A stretch of 64,000 nucleotides of DNA from the NCBI RefSeq assembly GCF_010894455.1, contig NZ_JAAIXY010000016.1, positions 1 to 64,000 on the forward strand, given 5' to 3'. Position numbers and translations under genes: made by a program. Below, piece by piece: positions 12,201-18,204 of this stretch. The notes beneath the pieces were generated by a model, which had not been told where the DNA came from, did not search any database, and worked only from the letters and a program-made list of their open reading frames with translations. This DNA is from Myxococcus eversor (lineage in GTDB: Bacteria; Myxococcota; Myxococcia; Myxococcales; Myxococcaceae). Positions within the stretch are counted from its first letter, which is position 1, and each line of letters opens with the position of its first letter.

Positions 12201-13829
12201 CGCATCTACCTGTTGGATGACCACCTGGCGCCCGTCATCCCGGGCCAGCCCGGTGGTGTCTACATCGGCGGGGCGGCGCTCTCGCGCGGCTACCTGGGCG
12301 CGCCGCATGCGACGGCGGAGCGCTTCATTCCGGACCCGTTCTCCGAGGAGCCCGGCGCGCGCATGTACCGGACGGGAGACCTGGCGCGGATGCTGCCGGA
12401 TGGGCGCCTGCGCTTCCTCGGCCGCGCGGACCACCAGGTGAAGATTCGCGGCTTCCGCATCGAGCTGTCGGAAATCGAGACCTGCCTGCGACGACACGCG
12501 GGAGTGGAGGAGGCCGTCGTCATCGCGCGGACCACGGCCGCGGGCGTGCAGTCTCTCTGCGCCTATCTCCAGGCGCCCGGCTCCGTCCAGGCGGACGCCC
12601 TGCGCGCGCACGTGGCGGCGCTGCTCCCCGCGTACATGGTGCCCGCGGACTTCGTGGTGATGGAGCAGTTGCCCATCAACGCCAACGGCAAGGTGGACCG
12701 TCAGGCCCTCCCGTCTCCGGAGTCGCGCCCGGCCCCCGTCGTGGAGACCTCGGCGTCGGCGCGCACGGAGACCCCGTTCCGCACCACGCTGGAGATGGTG
12801 CTCCACCGGCTGTGGCGGGAGGTGCTGGAGAAGCCGGGTGTCAGCGTCGAAGACGACTTCTTCACCATCGGCGGCGACTCCATCCTCGCCATGCGATTGC
12901 TGGCGCGGCTGGAGGACGAGCTCGGCATTCCCCTGCCGCTGGCCGTCCTCTTCCAGAACGCCGTCCTCCAGGACTCGGCGGAGGCCATCCAGGAGTACTT
13001 CCGCGAAGGGCACTCGCGCTCCAACGTCCTCCGCCTGGCCAGCCGCGACGTCCCCGAGGACGCGACGCCGCTGTTCCTCTTCCACGCGGGCGACGGCGAG
13101 GTCTACCACTACCGCGAGCTGGTCCCCGTCCTGGAGCCGCACTTCCTCTGCTACGGCATCCAGGCACCGGAGACGCTGACGCCGGACCAGCCCCTCGGCT
13201 CCTTCGACGAGCGCGTGGCGGCCTACGCCCGAGACATCCGCGCCATGCAGCCTCACGGCCCCTACCGGCTGATGGGCTTCTCCTACGGTGGCTATCCGGC
13301 CATGGGCGTGGCCGCGCTCCTGGAGGCACAGGGCGAGCAGGTGGAGCTGCTGGCGGTGGTGGACACCCTCACCTCCGAGGTCATCCAGGCGGAGATGCCC
13401 GCGCAGCGGCTGGAGTCCGTGCTGGCCATGGCGGACGTGCTGGGCGTGTACGACGCCACCCTGGCGGGCGCGCTGGAGGGCATGTCGCTCGAGGCGAAGT
13501 GGGAGCACGTGGCCGAGCGCGCCCGCGCCTCGGGGATGGCCTCACCCCACTTCCGGGGCATGGACGTCGCTCGCGCCTGGAAGGTGTTGGGAGAGGTGCT
13601 GACGCCGCAGGCCGCGCAGTGGCAGGTCAAGGCGCCGCGCCACGTGCGCCCCCTCATCATCCGGGGCGCCATGACGCTGGCCGAGTTCCATGACGAGACG
13701 TTCGGCTGGGACGCCCACCTGCCCCGGGAGCAGTTGGATTTGGTGACGCTGCCGGGACAGCACTCCGACCTGCTGCGCGAGCCCGGAGTGCGGGAGCTGG
13801 CGCGGCTGCTCATCCAGAAGAAGGGATGA
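1..13829 (+). CDS. Nonribosomal peptide synthetase, 5'-partial, four full modules plus thioesterase
   Basis: The frame is open from the left edge, so the start lies outside the window; the TTG at 402 is internal. About 4,608 residues are visible. Order (nt): end of an A domain (1-35), PCP (Ser codon 168), C (about 345-1690, HHILVDG 738-758), A (1770-3170), PCP (Ser 3321), C (3500-4850, HHLLVDG from 3891), A (4915-6310), PCP (Ser 6471), C (6645-8000, HHVLVDG from 7041), A (8080-9520), PCP (Ser 9672), C (9840-11170, SHLVSDG from 10242), A (11250-12700), PCP with GGDSI (Ser 12879) and a type I TE (GFSYG, Ser 13281; Asp 13362; GQHSD His 13761). There is no epimerisation, methylation or ketide domain. 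The last C domain has Ser for the first His of HHxxxDG but keeps the catalytic second His. The enzyme should add at least four residues and release the peptide by hydrolysis or cyclisation; the product is unknown. Confidence 0.97.
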   Translation, partial: RKALASLPLPDSLPLSDSFSPPRGPTEELLSLLFSQVLGLDSVSRDSDFFSLGGHSLSATRLVSRIRQSFGVDLPLASFFSSPSIAALAAILARGADAQSTPLPAPTPKPGDAPLLPTFAQERFWFLHQLLPDLRAYVVPEAVELRGPLDVDALEAALRLLLERHAALRTLFGTDEGRPAPRIEPLPARALEVEDVEATGDGDTTIPWERLTAECIRPFSLTHGPLYRFRLFRMGAEHHVLLFVLHHILVDGVSLDGLRHELAVAYEALRQKQVPALPAVTLTQADIALWQRTPAVRAREEAHLEYWKQQLAGAPSRLALPTDRPRPAVLGDSGALSRHLRLNASLHRALNTVCRQHHVTPFMVLYSAFAALLQRYSGQDELCVGTPVSDRSQAATEGVVGLLLNTVVLRTHVDPRASFASLLAHVRTVSLEAFSHQQVPFERVVESLPVERSLSHAPLFQVLFDMSRMEHPLPAAFPTLQSRALPVDSGTSQFDLSLSVAEERDGLEVYFRYRTELFDAATLERMLGHFERLLEHALETPEQPIGALPLLERAEFQQVVRDFNATRRPFDEKATLATLLRAAFERTPDAIALVSPEGSFTFAQLESRASQLASHLAALGARPETVVGLCLERSAESVVALLAIHLSGAACLPLEPSHPIARRASLLRQSGARWLISREAFLEGASLDIPLVRPEDAAKPGAVLALPTPARPEHLAYVLYTSGSTGEPKGAELTQRNLVHCFASFDAFYETAPGHAWGASSSLSFDMHLEELLFSLTRGARVVMRAVGPLNLGRDILQHGITHVVITPSSLATAFEEPGAPEALRRLKVVVTGGEALPDSLVRQLAFTQTRIVNAYGPTETSVCVAVDVCVPQRPVSLGRPLDRSQLYVLDDALQPLPVGVPGELFIGGEGLGRGYRARPDLTAERFIPDVFSETPGARLYRTGDRARWMADGTLSFLGRTDFQLKIRGVRVELEEVEAALLRLPGIRQAAVIARQTVRDMELVAYLVTEVASPDFRALRQALSKLLPEAMVPSRMRALDSLPTNTSGKVDRKALAALPVEPDADEAEHQQPPQGPAEELLALLFSQVLGVEKVHRNADFFSLGGHSLSATRLVSRIRQSFGVELPLATLFSTPTVASLASILSAHPMDRALPLPAPTPRPAGEPPLPSFAQERLWFLHELQPSLRAYHIPEAMELKGPLDVAALESSLRLLLERHASLRSVFVPEDGRPVLQVRPLPPRVLQREDLASTSADINATLSARVREEASRAFPLAEGPLYRFRLFRLAPERHVLLLVLHHLLVDGVSVDILLRELAVAYTALSQHQEPALPSVTLTQADVAAWQRTPAVRAREDAHLDYWKQRLAGAPSTLALPLDKPRPAVRGDEGAFCPPHRLSPALAQALATLCRQYQVTPFMALYAAFAALLQRYSGQDELCVGVPVSGRAHPALEDTVGLFINTVVFRTRVSASTSFADLLSHVRATALEAFTHQQVPFDRVIEALHLERNLHQTPLFQVLFDLNRMSRSWDGQFPGISTWPRFVDNGTSQFDLSLSVIEDAEGFELYLQYDTSLFTEASGTRMLSHYVRLLEQTLEAPTRSVGALSLLSPEERQQMVHGFHSAQQPFDEEATVASLLLASAARTPDAVALVTPEGSLTFSQLLARASQLASHLAALGARPETVVGLCLERSADSVVALLAIHLSGAACLPLESSHPAARRASLLRQSGARLLISRESFFEGASLDIPLVRPEDAAKPGAVLALPTPARPGHLAYVIYTSGSTGEPKGAELTQRNLVHGFAAFDALYDTAPGATWAASSSVSFDIHMEELLFSLSRGARVVLRPVGPLNLGRDILQHGITHVSTTPSSLATAIEEPGALEALRHLRVLISGGEVLPESLIQALAVTQTRLINTYGPVETTICVTGTVYSPELPVTLGKPLARTRLYVLDDSLQPLPVGVPGELFIAGPSLGRGYRSRPDLTAERFIPDGFSDSPGARMYRTGDRARWLHDGSLSFLGRSDFQLKIRGVRVELEEVEAALLRLPGVRHAAAIPHPSSRDSLLAFLVLDSPFHDLRSLRSSLSSSLPDAMVPSLLRVLDSLPLSSSGKVDRKALASLPLPDSLPLSDSFSPPRGPTEELLSLLFSQVLGLDSVSRDSDFFSLGGHSLSATRLVSRIRQSFGVDLPLASFFSSPSIAALAAILESHALARVPRLPAPAPRSPDAPLLPTFAQERLWFLHELLPGLRAYLIPEAVELRGPLDTGALESALRLMLERHSSLRAHFAPDGDRPTLRLGPVPAQVLQVEDAPSSLDGASLRDWARFQEESSRAFSLSEGPLYRFRLFRLGAEHHVLLLVLHHVLVDGLSLDILLRELAVAYSALRQQQVPVLPPVALTQADVATWQRLPSVRAHEEAHLDYWKRQLAGAPSLLALPLDKPRRSVVGDAGAVSRIQRLSPALTRALGTLCREQQVTPFMALYAVFATLLHRYSGQEELVVGSPTAGRVHPATEDVVGLFLNTVVLRSHFTSGLTFSTLLAQVRTTSLEAFSHQAAPFERVVQALHVERGTGHLPLVQVMFDMGRAVTEPLASAFQGMTARELHVDNHTSQLDLTLHATEVADGFEFAFTYSTDLFEPATAERMLTHYLQLLEGALQAPSAEISHLPLLTDDERVSALRGGRPAPTAPPETCVHEDFAAQALRVPERIALSFDGGQWTYGELAAWTHKAARRLAAQGVARETLVAVIGPRDEALVRAILAVHTAGGAHLQLDARLPPARVAQLLAESQPPFLLASGTLDSGLTEALSLVPESLRPRVLTLDGLETQSAEPLSRRASPEALAYVLFTSGSTGVPKGVMVHHRGLRNHILGMVEGLGIHEGDVIAQTASLSFDISVWQMLGALTLGATTHLITDDSAREPQRLASEIASSGATVVELVPSVLHALLEDTAASAPALPRLRCMVTIGEALPPSVCRAWFERYPNIPLVNAYGPAECSDTATLQHLVTPPLGTSTPIGLPKRGMEVHVLDDSMNPVPPGVVGELYIGGVGVGRGYRHRPELTAERFVPHPFSDVPGARLYRTGDLGRRLSDGRLEFLARADFQVKVRGMRIELGEVEAALASLPSVRACAVTAWERRPGDKELVAWVVLTGAESPALLREALSQRLPPYMVPARIMPLTALPLSANGKVDRKALALRPLPQSEEAEGELPQGATEEHLARLFQQVLGVEQVWRDSDFFALGGHSLSATRVVTRIRQELGVQLPLSTLFTQPTVAGLARAIAGAPRIQESPTTPTVTPTGPLPAAPVQERLWYALQLPDAPPYVLSLAMVLDGPLEPSHLEAALAAALERNHTLRTVFFQEREAVLVRVNPTLASVLSRVDLSHLPPTEAFEAARAAVSRQDHLPFDVARGPLYRFELLRLDATGTRHVLVLAVSHLVSDGLGLHAFMDEVATAYQAARARVTPLLPPAPLQYTDVARWQRSEDALQRETESLASWKQALANAPPVLDLPVDFPRRAPALNANMRPVRVAFSPGQGDALRELSRRERVSPFTSVLALVQSWLHRLSGQGSVVVASPFSGRTLPQTERMVGYFANVLPLCTDLTGNPSFRQLLRRAQAVVAHATAHQDVAFKRISDAVVPEGPRTSQALAQTLVMLDSAGTLRMDGLAVEELDAPGVIPAYDVVVSLVEETHGGLEGLLAVDGALFTAESGERMARSFEQWVDSALRVPDAPLSRLSLLSDLQRAEVLASLDGGPQEIPTGACIHTVFEAQVPRSPTAAAVAHGATTWSYAELNARANLLARELVEKGLLPEERVGVMMEPSAQAMAVLLGIMKAGGAYVPLDAGWPDARKQAVVERAGIRRLWLDEDARTANEWLVPHVAVPRQPETVPEDLAPGPRRVADSQVAYIVFTSGSTGEPKGVMVEHRSVVNHNLAIVKRFGLRAGDRMLQFAPLTFDAAAEDLYPPLAVGATVVLRNGLVPAHAMTPYLEETDITLISLPPTYIEEWIRQMESSGQRLPRRLRLLAPGGDVLKRETYDAWVRVGGAHAPWVNVYGPTECTITSATCDIPGVEGLGTEATFPIGRPIPRVRIYLLDDHLAPVIPGQPGGVYIGGAALSRGYLGAPHATAERFIPDPFSEEPGARMYRTGDLARMLPDGRLRFLGRADHQVKIRGFRIELSEIETCLRRHAGVEEAVVIARTTAAGVQSLCAYLQAPGSVQADALRAHVAALLPAYMVPADFVVMEQLPINANGKVDRQALPSPESRPAPVVETSASARTETPFRTTLEMVLHRLWREVLEKPGVSVEDDFFTIGGDSILAMRLLARLEDELGIPLPLAVLFQNAVLQDSAEAIQEYFREGHSRSNVLRLASRDVPEDATPLFLFHAGDGEVYHYRELVPVLEPHFLCYGIQAPETLTPDQPLGSFDERVAAYARDIRAMQPHGPYRLMGFSYGGYPAMGVAALLEAQGEQVELLAVVDTLTSEVIQAEMPAQRLESVLAMADVLGVYDATLAGALEGMSLEAKWEHVAERARASGMASPHFRGMDVARAWKVLGEVLTPQAAQWQVKAPRHVRPLIIRGAMTLAEFHDETFGWDAHLPREQLDLVTLPGQHSDLLREPGVRELARLLIQKKG
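6304..6582 (+). repeat. Near-identical NRPS PCP block, copy 2
   Basis: Second copy of the block at 1-279, offset 6303 nt and in the same reading frame. It lies inside an unusually C/T-rich coding stretch running from about 5790 to 6590. Confidence 0.9.
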
Positions 13830-13838
13830 GCAGCGAAG

Positions 13839-13875
13839 GGAGGACGGGCATGCGCCTCAGCGCACCCGTCCCTCC
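13839..13875. terminator. Bidirectional hairpin between convergent genes
   Basis: GGAGG-ACGGG-(cat)-GCGC, loop ctca, GCGC-(a)-CCCGT-(c)-CCTCC forms a strong stem with two small bulges. It starts 10 nt after the NRPS stop, and the opposing gene's stop codon (13857-13859) overlaps the loop. There is no clear T-tract, so this would be a GC-rich myxobacterial-style terminator. Confidence 0.6.
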
Positions 13876-14639
13876 AGCCACGTCTTCGTGAACATGTTCG
13901 GGTTCAGCGCCTTCAGCGTCACGTCGTCGTAGCGCACCGTGAACTGCGAGCCCGACGCCTCTTCAATCTCCAGCACTTCCTTGTAGGGAAAGACGACCTT
14001 GCCAGCCAGCGGGTCCTTCATGGGCTGGTAGCTGCGGATGACGTCGGTGCGGAGGACTCGGCCGGAGGGCGCATAGCCGATGCGCTTGACGATGTTGAAC
14101 GCCGGGTCCACCCAGATGCGCAACTGCACATAGGAGACCTGGGCGCCGTCCTTCGAGGTGAGGTGGAGCTTGCGGAAGGAGGTTCCGCTGACGACCTCCT
14201 CGCCCTCGTCCTTCACGTCGTAGCTCTCCGCCAGGCGCGAGCGGTCGAAGTCCTCTTCGCAGGAGACGGTGTTGACGATGTTGCCGCGCTGGGTCGTCCG
14301 CTGCCACTGGCCCGTCGACGCCTCGTACTCCCAGAGGTTGCGCCCCATGCGCAGATAGCCGCCACCGGCGAGGTGCCGCGGCTTGGTGATGTAGATGAGC
14401 AAATCCCTCGACGAGTCGCGCCGGTAGACCTCCAGCTCCATCAGGTTCTCGGTGCCGTCCTTGCGCAGCTCGCGCAGCCGCACCGTGCCCTTGTAGTCGC
14501 TCTGGAAGGCCATGCGCTCGTCGATGAGGCGCAGCACCTCCTCGCCAGAGGGCTTCGCCACCTTGTCGGCGCTGGCCAGGGTGGGAGACAGCAACAGGGT
14601 GAGCAGCGTGAGGAAGCGGCGGGCAGGCACCAGGTTCAC
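13857..14639 (-). CDS. Outer membrane lipoprotein-sorting protein (LolA-like fold)
   Basis: The GTG start at 14639 gives 260 residues with a clear Sec signal peptide (basic PARR, Leu-rich core, cleavage after ASA near residue 23). The open frame runs further upstream, but that part overlaps the permease gene in another phase and is not credible. The mature part resembles the periplasmic LolA-like 'outer membrane lipoprotein-sorting protein' family, with GTVRLRELRKDG, an RGNIVN segment and a YDDVTLKALNPNMFTK C-terminus. The GTG overlaps the stop of the upstream permease (GTGA), implying translational coupling as the third gene of a permease-permease-sorter operon. It probably carries a lipid or hydrophobic cargo handed over by the membrane complex; the substrate is unknown. 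Confidence 0.85.
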   Translation of the reverse strand: MNLVPARRFLTLLTLLLSPTLASADKVAKPSGEEVLRLIDERMAFQSDYKGTVRLRELRKDGTENLMELEVYRRDSSRDLLIYITKPRHLAGGGYLRMGRNLWEYEASTGQWQRTTQRGNIVNTVSCEEDFDRSRLAESYDVKDEGEEVVSGTSFRKLHLTSKDGAQVSYVQLRIWVDPAFNIVKRIGYAPSGRVLRTDVIRSYQPMKDPLAGKVVFPYKEVLEIEEASGSQFTVRYDDVTLKALNPNMFTKTWLEGRVR

Positions 14640-15949
14640 AGCGACTCCATGGCGGAGCGAGGGGACAACCAGGCGGCGCGCAGCGAGGGGACCACCACCG
14701 CGAGCGCGGCACAACACGTGACGAGCACCACGGCGACCACCGCCGAACCCACGCTCGGCTCCAGCGGCAGGTGGGTGCTGAAGAACAAGTCGATGAGCGG
14801 CTCCGGCAGGGGGACGCGGCCATGCAGCAACGTGCCCAACCCCAGCGCGACGACGGCGCCCGTCACCGCGCCCACGAAGCCCAGGAGCAGCCCCTCCAAC
14901 ATGAAGAGCACCGCCACCCGGGGGCGCTGCATGCCCATGGCGCGCAGCGTCCCAATCTCCCGGGTCCGCTCCCGCACGGCGACACTCTGCGCCATGAAGA
15001 TGCCCACCAGGACGACGCCCAACACCACCAGGCCCAGCAGCACCGTCAGCGCCCCCAGGCCGTCGGTGACGAAGCTGAGGAACGCGGACTCGTCCTGCCA
15101 CGTGGAGACGTCCAGTCGCTGGCCGCGCCAGCCTTCGCGCAACATGGGAGACAGCTTGTCGCCGTAGGCCTCGTGCAGGGCCGGGAGCACCTCGAAGCCC
15201 GCGGTGCGCAGGGCCACTCGCCAGGAGTCACCCAGCGCATCCACGTCCACCATCCCCGCGCTTCCCGAGGCACAGGAGAGCTGGAGCACCCCCGCGGCGC
15301 CGGGGCGGTAGCCCTCCAGTTCGCGCAGGGTGTCGTTGGAGACGAGGATGCCCGAGGAGCCGCCGAGCAGACCCGCCCGCTCCATGATGGCCACCACCTC
15401 CACGTCCAGCGCGTTGCGGCGCAGCGTGCCCACCGACTCCGCGAAGAGCGTGGCCACGTCGCCCATTCCCACCTGGAGCCGCTCGGCCATCGTCGTGGAG
15501 AGCACCACCGTCCGGGGCCGCGACAGGGCCGCGAGGCTCCCTTCCTTCATGCGCAGCGTGCCGAGCGCGCCCTGCTCCGCGGCGACGTCCAACGACACGA
15601 GATAGGACGAGAAGCGGCGCTGGGAGAAGCCCACGGTGGCGCGGCCCCGTCCCCGCTCGCGCAGGTGACAGTCCGCCGGGACGAGCGGCCCCACCACCTC
15701 GCGCACCGGGCCCGCGCTGCCCATCACCGGAGAGATGCTGTCGGGATGGACCTTGAAGTAGCCGCCGACGTTGAGCTCGCCACTCAGGAACGTGGTGATG
15801 GCCTCGCGGTGCGCGGAGGCGACTCCCGCCGTCAGGGCCATCGACAACACCAGCACACCACTGGCCGCCGCCACCACGGAGAACAACAGCAGCATGCGCT
15901 CGCGGTGGGCGAAGAGGTTGCGCAATGCCATCTGGAACAGGACGGGCAT
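14636..15949 (-). CDS. FtsX-like ABC permease (LolC/E or MacB type)
   Basis: 437 residues. One membrane segment follows the basic N-terminus (MALRNLFAHRERMLLLF), then a periplasmic domain of about 240 residues, then three C-terminal membrane segments around ALTVLLGLVVLGVVLVGIFM, FMLEGLLLGFVGAVTGAVV and VGSAVVAVVLVTCCAALAV, the FtsX fold. The motif RTREIGTLRAMGMQR after the second segment is typical of MacB/LolE permeases. It starts 4 nt after the stop of the larger permease and overlaps the lipoprotein-sorting gene, so all three are probably one operon. No ATPase is encoded with it, which is unusual because these permeases need a LolD/MacB-type partner. Confidence 0.88.
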   Translation of the reverse strand: MPVLFQMALRNLFAHRERMLLLFSVVAAASGVLVLSMALTAGVASAHREAITTFLSGELNVGGYFKVHPDSISPVMGSAGPVREVVGPLVPADCHLRERGRGRATVGFSQRRFSSYLVSLDVAAEQGALGTLRMKEGSLAALSRPRTVVLSTTMAERLQVGMGDVATLFAESVGTLRRNALDVEVVAIMERAGLLGGSSGILVSNDTLRELEGYRPGAAGVLQLSCASGSAGMVDVDALGDSWRVALRTAGFEVLPALHEAYGDKLSPMLREGWRGQRLDVSTWQDESAFLSFVTDGLGALTVLLGLVVLGVVLVGIFMAQSVAVRERTREIGTLRAMGMQRPRVAVLFMLEGLLLGFVGAVTGAVVALGLGTLLHGRVPLPEPLIDLFFSTHLPLEPSVGSAVVAVVLVTCCAALAVVVPSLRAAWLSPRSAMESL

Positions 15950-15953
15950 GGCG

Positions 15954-18020
15954 TCAGTCCTCCCTCTTCAGCATCGCCACGGCGGGAGAGACGGAGCTGC
16001 CTCGCCACGCGGGCACCAGCGCCGCGGCCACCACCACGAAGACGACCCCGAGGCCCACGGCCAGCACGTTGCCGGTGGACAGGTGCGGCCTGAGCACCGT
16101 GCCTCCCATGTAGAACTGGAGCGACTCGTCGTGGATGCCGACTCCATCTCCCACCAGGAGCTTCAAGAGCAGCGCCCCCAGCCCCAGCCCCAGGCCCGCG
16201 CCGGTGATTCCCAGCACCAGCCCCTCCACCAACAACGTCTGGAAGACCTCCCGTCGCTGCATTCCCACCGCGCGCATCGTCCCCACCTCACCCACCCGCT
16301 CCCGAGCCAGCAGCAGCAGCGTGCTCGCGGACACGAGCACGACGAAGAACGACATCAGCACGGCGATGGCCACGAGGACGACCTGGGCGATGCCCACCAC
16401 GCCCGCGAGCATCCCTCCCGCCACGGACCAGTCCACCGTGGCGATGGGAAGCCCCGCCTCGGCGGCCAGCGCGTCGATGCTCGCCGCGACGAGCTCCGGC
16501 TTCGCGTCGGGAGAGAGGACGAGCGCGGCCTGGAGCACGCTGCCTCCCCGCTGCTCCGCCCGCGTGAAGGTCTCCGGCCACGCGGGGCCTCGCGGCTCGG
16601 CCGGCGCCTGGGGGACGACGACGGCCTCCGCGTTCGCGGCGGGCTCCTCCACGAGGATGGCGGGCTGGAGCGCCATGTCCACGGGCTGGAGGGGCTTGGC
16701 CAGGCCGAGCGCCTCCACGTCCCGGCGGACCTCGTCCACCTCCGCCTGGGTGCGCCGGCCAGACAGATAGCGCGCGGTGACCAGGTCCACCATCCCGAGC
16801 GTGTTGACGCGGCTGGAGTCACCGCCGAGCCCGGCGAAGCGGAAGGTGCCCCAGACCTTCACGGGCACACCAATGCGACCCAGCGAGCCGAAGGCGCTCA
16901 TCATCACCAGCGTGTCCCCGGGGCGCACGCGGTACAGCGGCAGCAAGGGCGCAAGCTCTCCCTGGAACCAGGCGAAGCGCGTGTCGAAGTTGGCGTCATC
17001 CAGCGTGAGGAACTCGCGCAGCAGCGGCTCCACGTCACCGGAGTGGCCCAGCAGCTTCGCGAGCACCTCCACCAGCTTGCTGGAGCGCTCCGCGTCGAGA
17101 CGGGCCAGGAGGTCCGGCAGCTCGACGAGACAGCGCGCCGCCCGCGTGCGCAGCGACTCGTCCGCGGCGAAGGTGGCCCCTCGCTGCCGCTCCACCTGGA
17201 GTTCGTCGAGCAGCGCCGCCACGGGCAGCTTGAAGTTCTGCTCGTAGAGTCCCTGCCCGAGCAGCAGCCCGCGCTGTCCTGGCGGCGGCAGGCTGCCACT
17301 GACGAGCTCGAAGCGGGGAAAGGCGCGGGGGAACTGCTCCAGGTCCGAGGCCAGGAACTCCACGTCGATGGACTCGCCCTCGCCCACCTGCCGGGCGACG
17401 CGATTCTCCAGGTACTCCAGCGCCTGCAGGGGCTCGGCGCGGAAGCGCGTCCAGAACTCCGGGGTGCCCACTTCGTCGAGCGCGCGCCGGTCCTCGCGGG
17501 CCTCGTCCTCCTTCAGGAACGCGAAGGCCTCCGTGCGCCGGCCGTCATCCTTCACGACGTCCCGGAGGGTACGCTCCAGGTCCGTGGCCAGCCGCTCCAG
17601 CCGTGCGTCACGCGATGCGGACGGAGGCTCGCGAGCGACCGAGCGGGCCGCGGCCAGCTTCTCGTCGAGGTAGTTGCCGCGAAACACCCAGCCCCAGCCC
17701 ACCTCCAGCGGCACGACTTCCTGAACGCCCTCCACCGTCTTCAGCCTTGTTTCAATCGCGGGGAAATCCGGCAGGGGTTGGAGCTCCGACGCGCCGCCGT
17801 GGTCCAACACCACCGTGGGGACGCCCTCGGACTTGGAGTGATAGAGCTGCAGGTGCCCGGTGCCACTCTCGATGAGGCTGCGTCGCGTGCCATCCGAGAC
17901 GCCCTCCAGGAAGGCGACACCCAGGGTGAGAAGCAGCGCGCTCCCAGCGGCCAGCACCCCCACAATCCAGCTTCGAGGCCGGCTCCGGACGCTCTGGAGC
18001 GCCAACGACGCGAATGTCAT
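15954..18020 (-). CDS. FtsX-like ABC permease with large periplasmic domain
   Basis: Start ATG at 18020, preceded by a GGAG Shine-Dalgarno (cgaggagcccttg); product 688 residues. An N-terminal membrane segment (WIVGVLAAGSALLLTLGVAF) is followed by roughly 450 extracytoplasmic residues. Three C-terminal membrane segments carry the family motif RERVGEVGTMRAVGMQRREV. The periplasmic part is about twice the usual size and has a charged helical stretch around residues 100-190 (ERLATDLERTLRDVVKDDGR). It is first in the operon with the second permease and the lipoprotein sorter, and it diverges from the methyltransferase gene at 18205. Together these would form a LolCDE-like asymmetric permease pair, but the ATPase must be supplied from elsewhere. 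Confidence 0.87.
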   Translation of the reverse strand: MTFASLALQSVRSRPRSWIVGVLAAGSALLLTLGVAFLEGVSDGTRRSLIESGTGHLQLYHSKSEGVPTVVLDHGGASELQPLPDFPAIETRLKTVEGVQEVVPLEVGWGWVFRGNYLDEKLAAARSVAREPPSASRDARLERLATDLERTLRDVVKDDGRRTEAFAFLKEDEAREDRRALDEVGTPEFWTRFRAEPLQALEYLENRVARQVGEGESIDVEFLASDLEQFPRAFPRFELVSGSLPPPGQRGLLLGQGLYEQNFKLPVAALLDELQVERQRGATFAADESLRTRAARCLVELPDLLARLDAERSSKLVEVLAKLLGHSGDVEPLLREFLTLDDANFDTRFAWFQGELAPLLPLYRVRPGDTLVMMSAFGSLGRIGVPVKVWGTFRFAGLGGDSSRVNTLGMVDLVTARYLSGRRTQAEVDEVRRDVEALGLAKPLQPVDMALQPAILVEEPAANAEAVVVPQAPAEPRGPAWPETFTRAEQRGGSVLQAALVLSPDAKPELVAASIDALAAEAGLPIATVDWSVAGGMLAGVVGIAQVVLVAIAVLMSFFVVLVSASTLLLLARERVGEVGTMRAVGMQRREVFQTLLVEGLVLGITGAGLGLGLGALLLKLLVGDGVGIHDESLQFYMGGTVLRPHLSTGNVLAVGLGVVFVVVAAALVPAWRGSSVSPAVAMLKRED

Positions 18021-18204
18021 CAAGGGCTCCTCGCACTGCGTTGACGGCGGCGAACACACCCTGGACTGGCGGGCGCGCTCGACATTCATCCGGGGAGTCA
18101 GGACGATAGAGAAGCAGCCTGGGACGAGCAAGCCACCTGCCTCGCGGTTGCGAGTCCCGAGCCTCGCGGATGAAGCTACCCCCCCACCCCATTGGAGAGC
18201 CTGA

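Noticed and set aside
10134..13508. Very long open frame antisense to the last NRPS module
   Set aside because: High GC leaves few stops on both strands; the antisense protein is His/Arg/Gly-rich with no domain, while the sense strand carries perfect C-A-PCP-TE motifs.
14640..15101. Upstream extension of the lipoprotein-sorting gene
   Set aside because: The extended frame overlaps the permease gene in another phase and gives Gly/Arg-rich sequence; the GTG at 14639 opens directly on a signal peptide.
18141..18154. CTCGC-ggttg-CGAG hairpin in the divergent promoter region
   Set aside because: Only 4-5 bp stem; expected by chance at this GC content.
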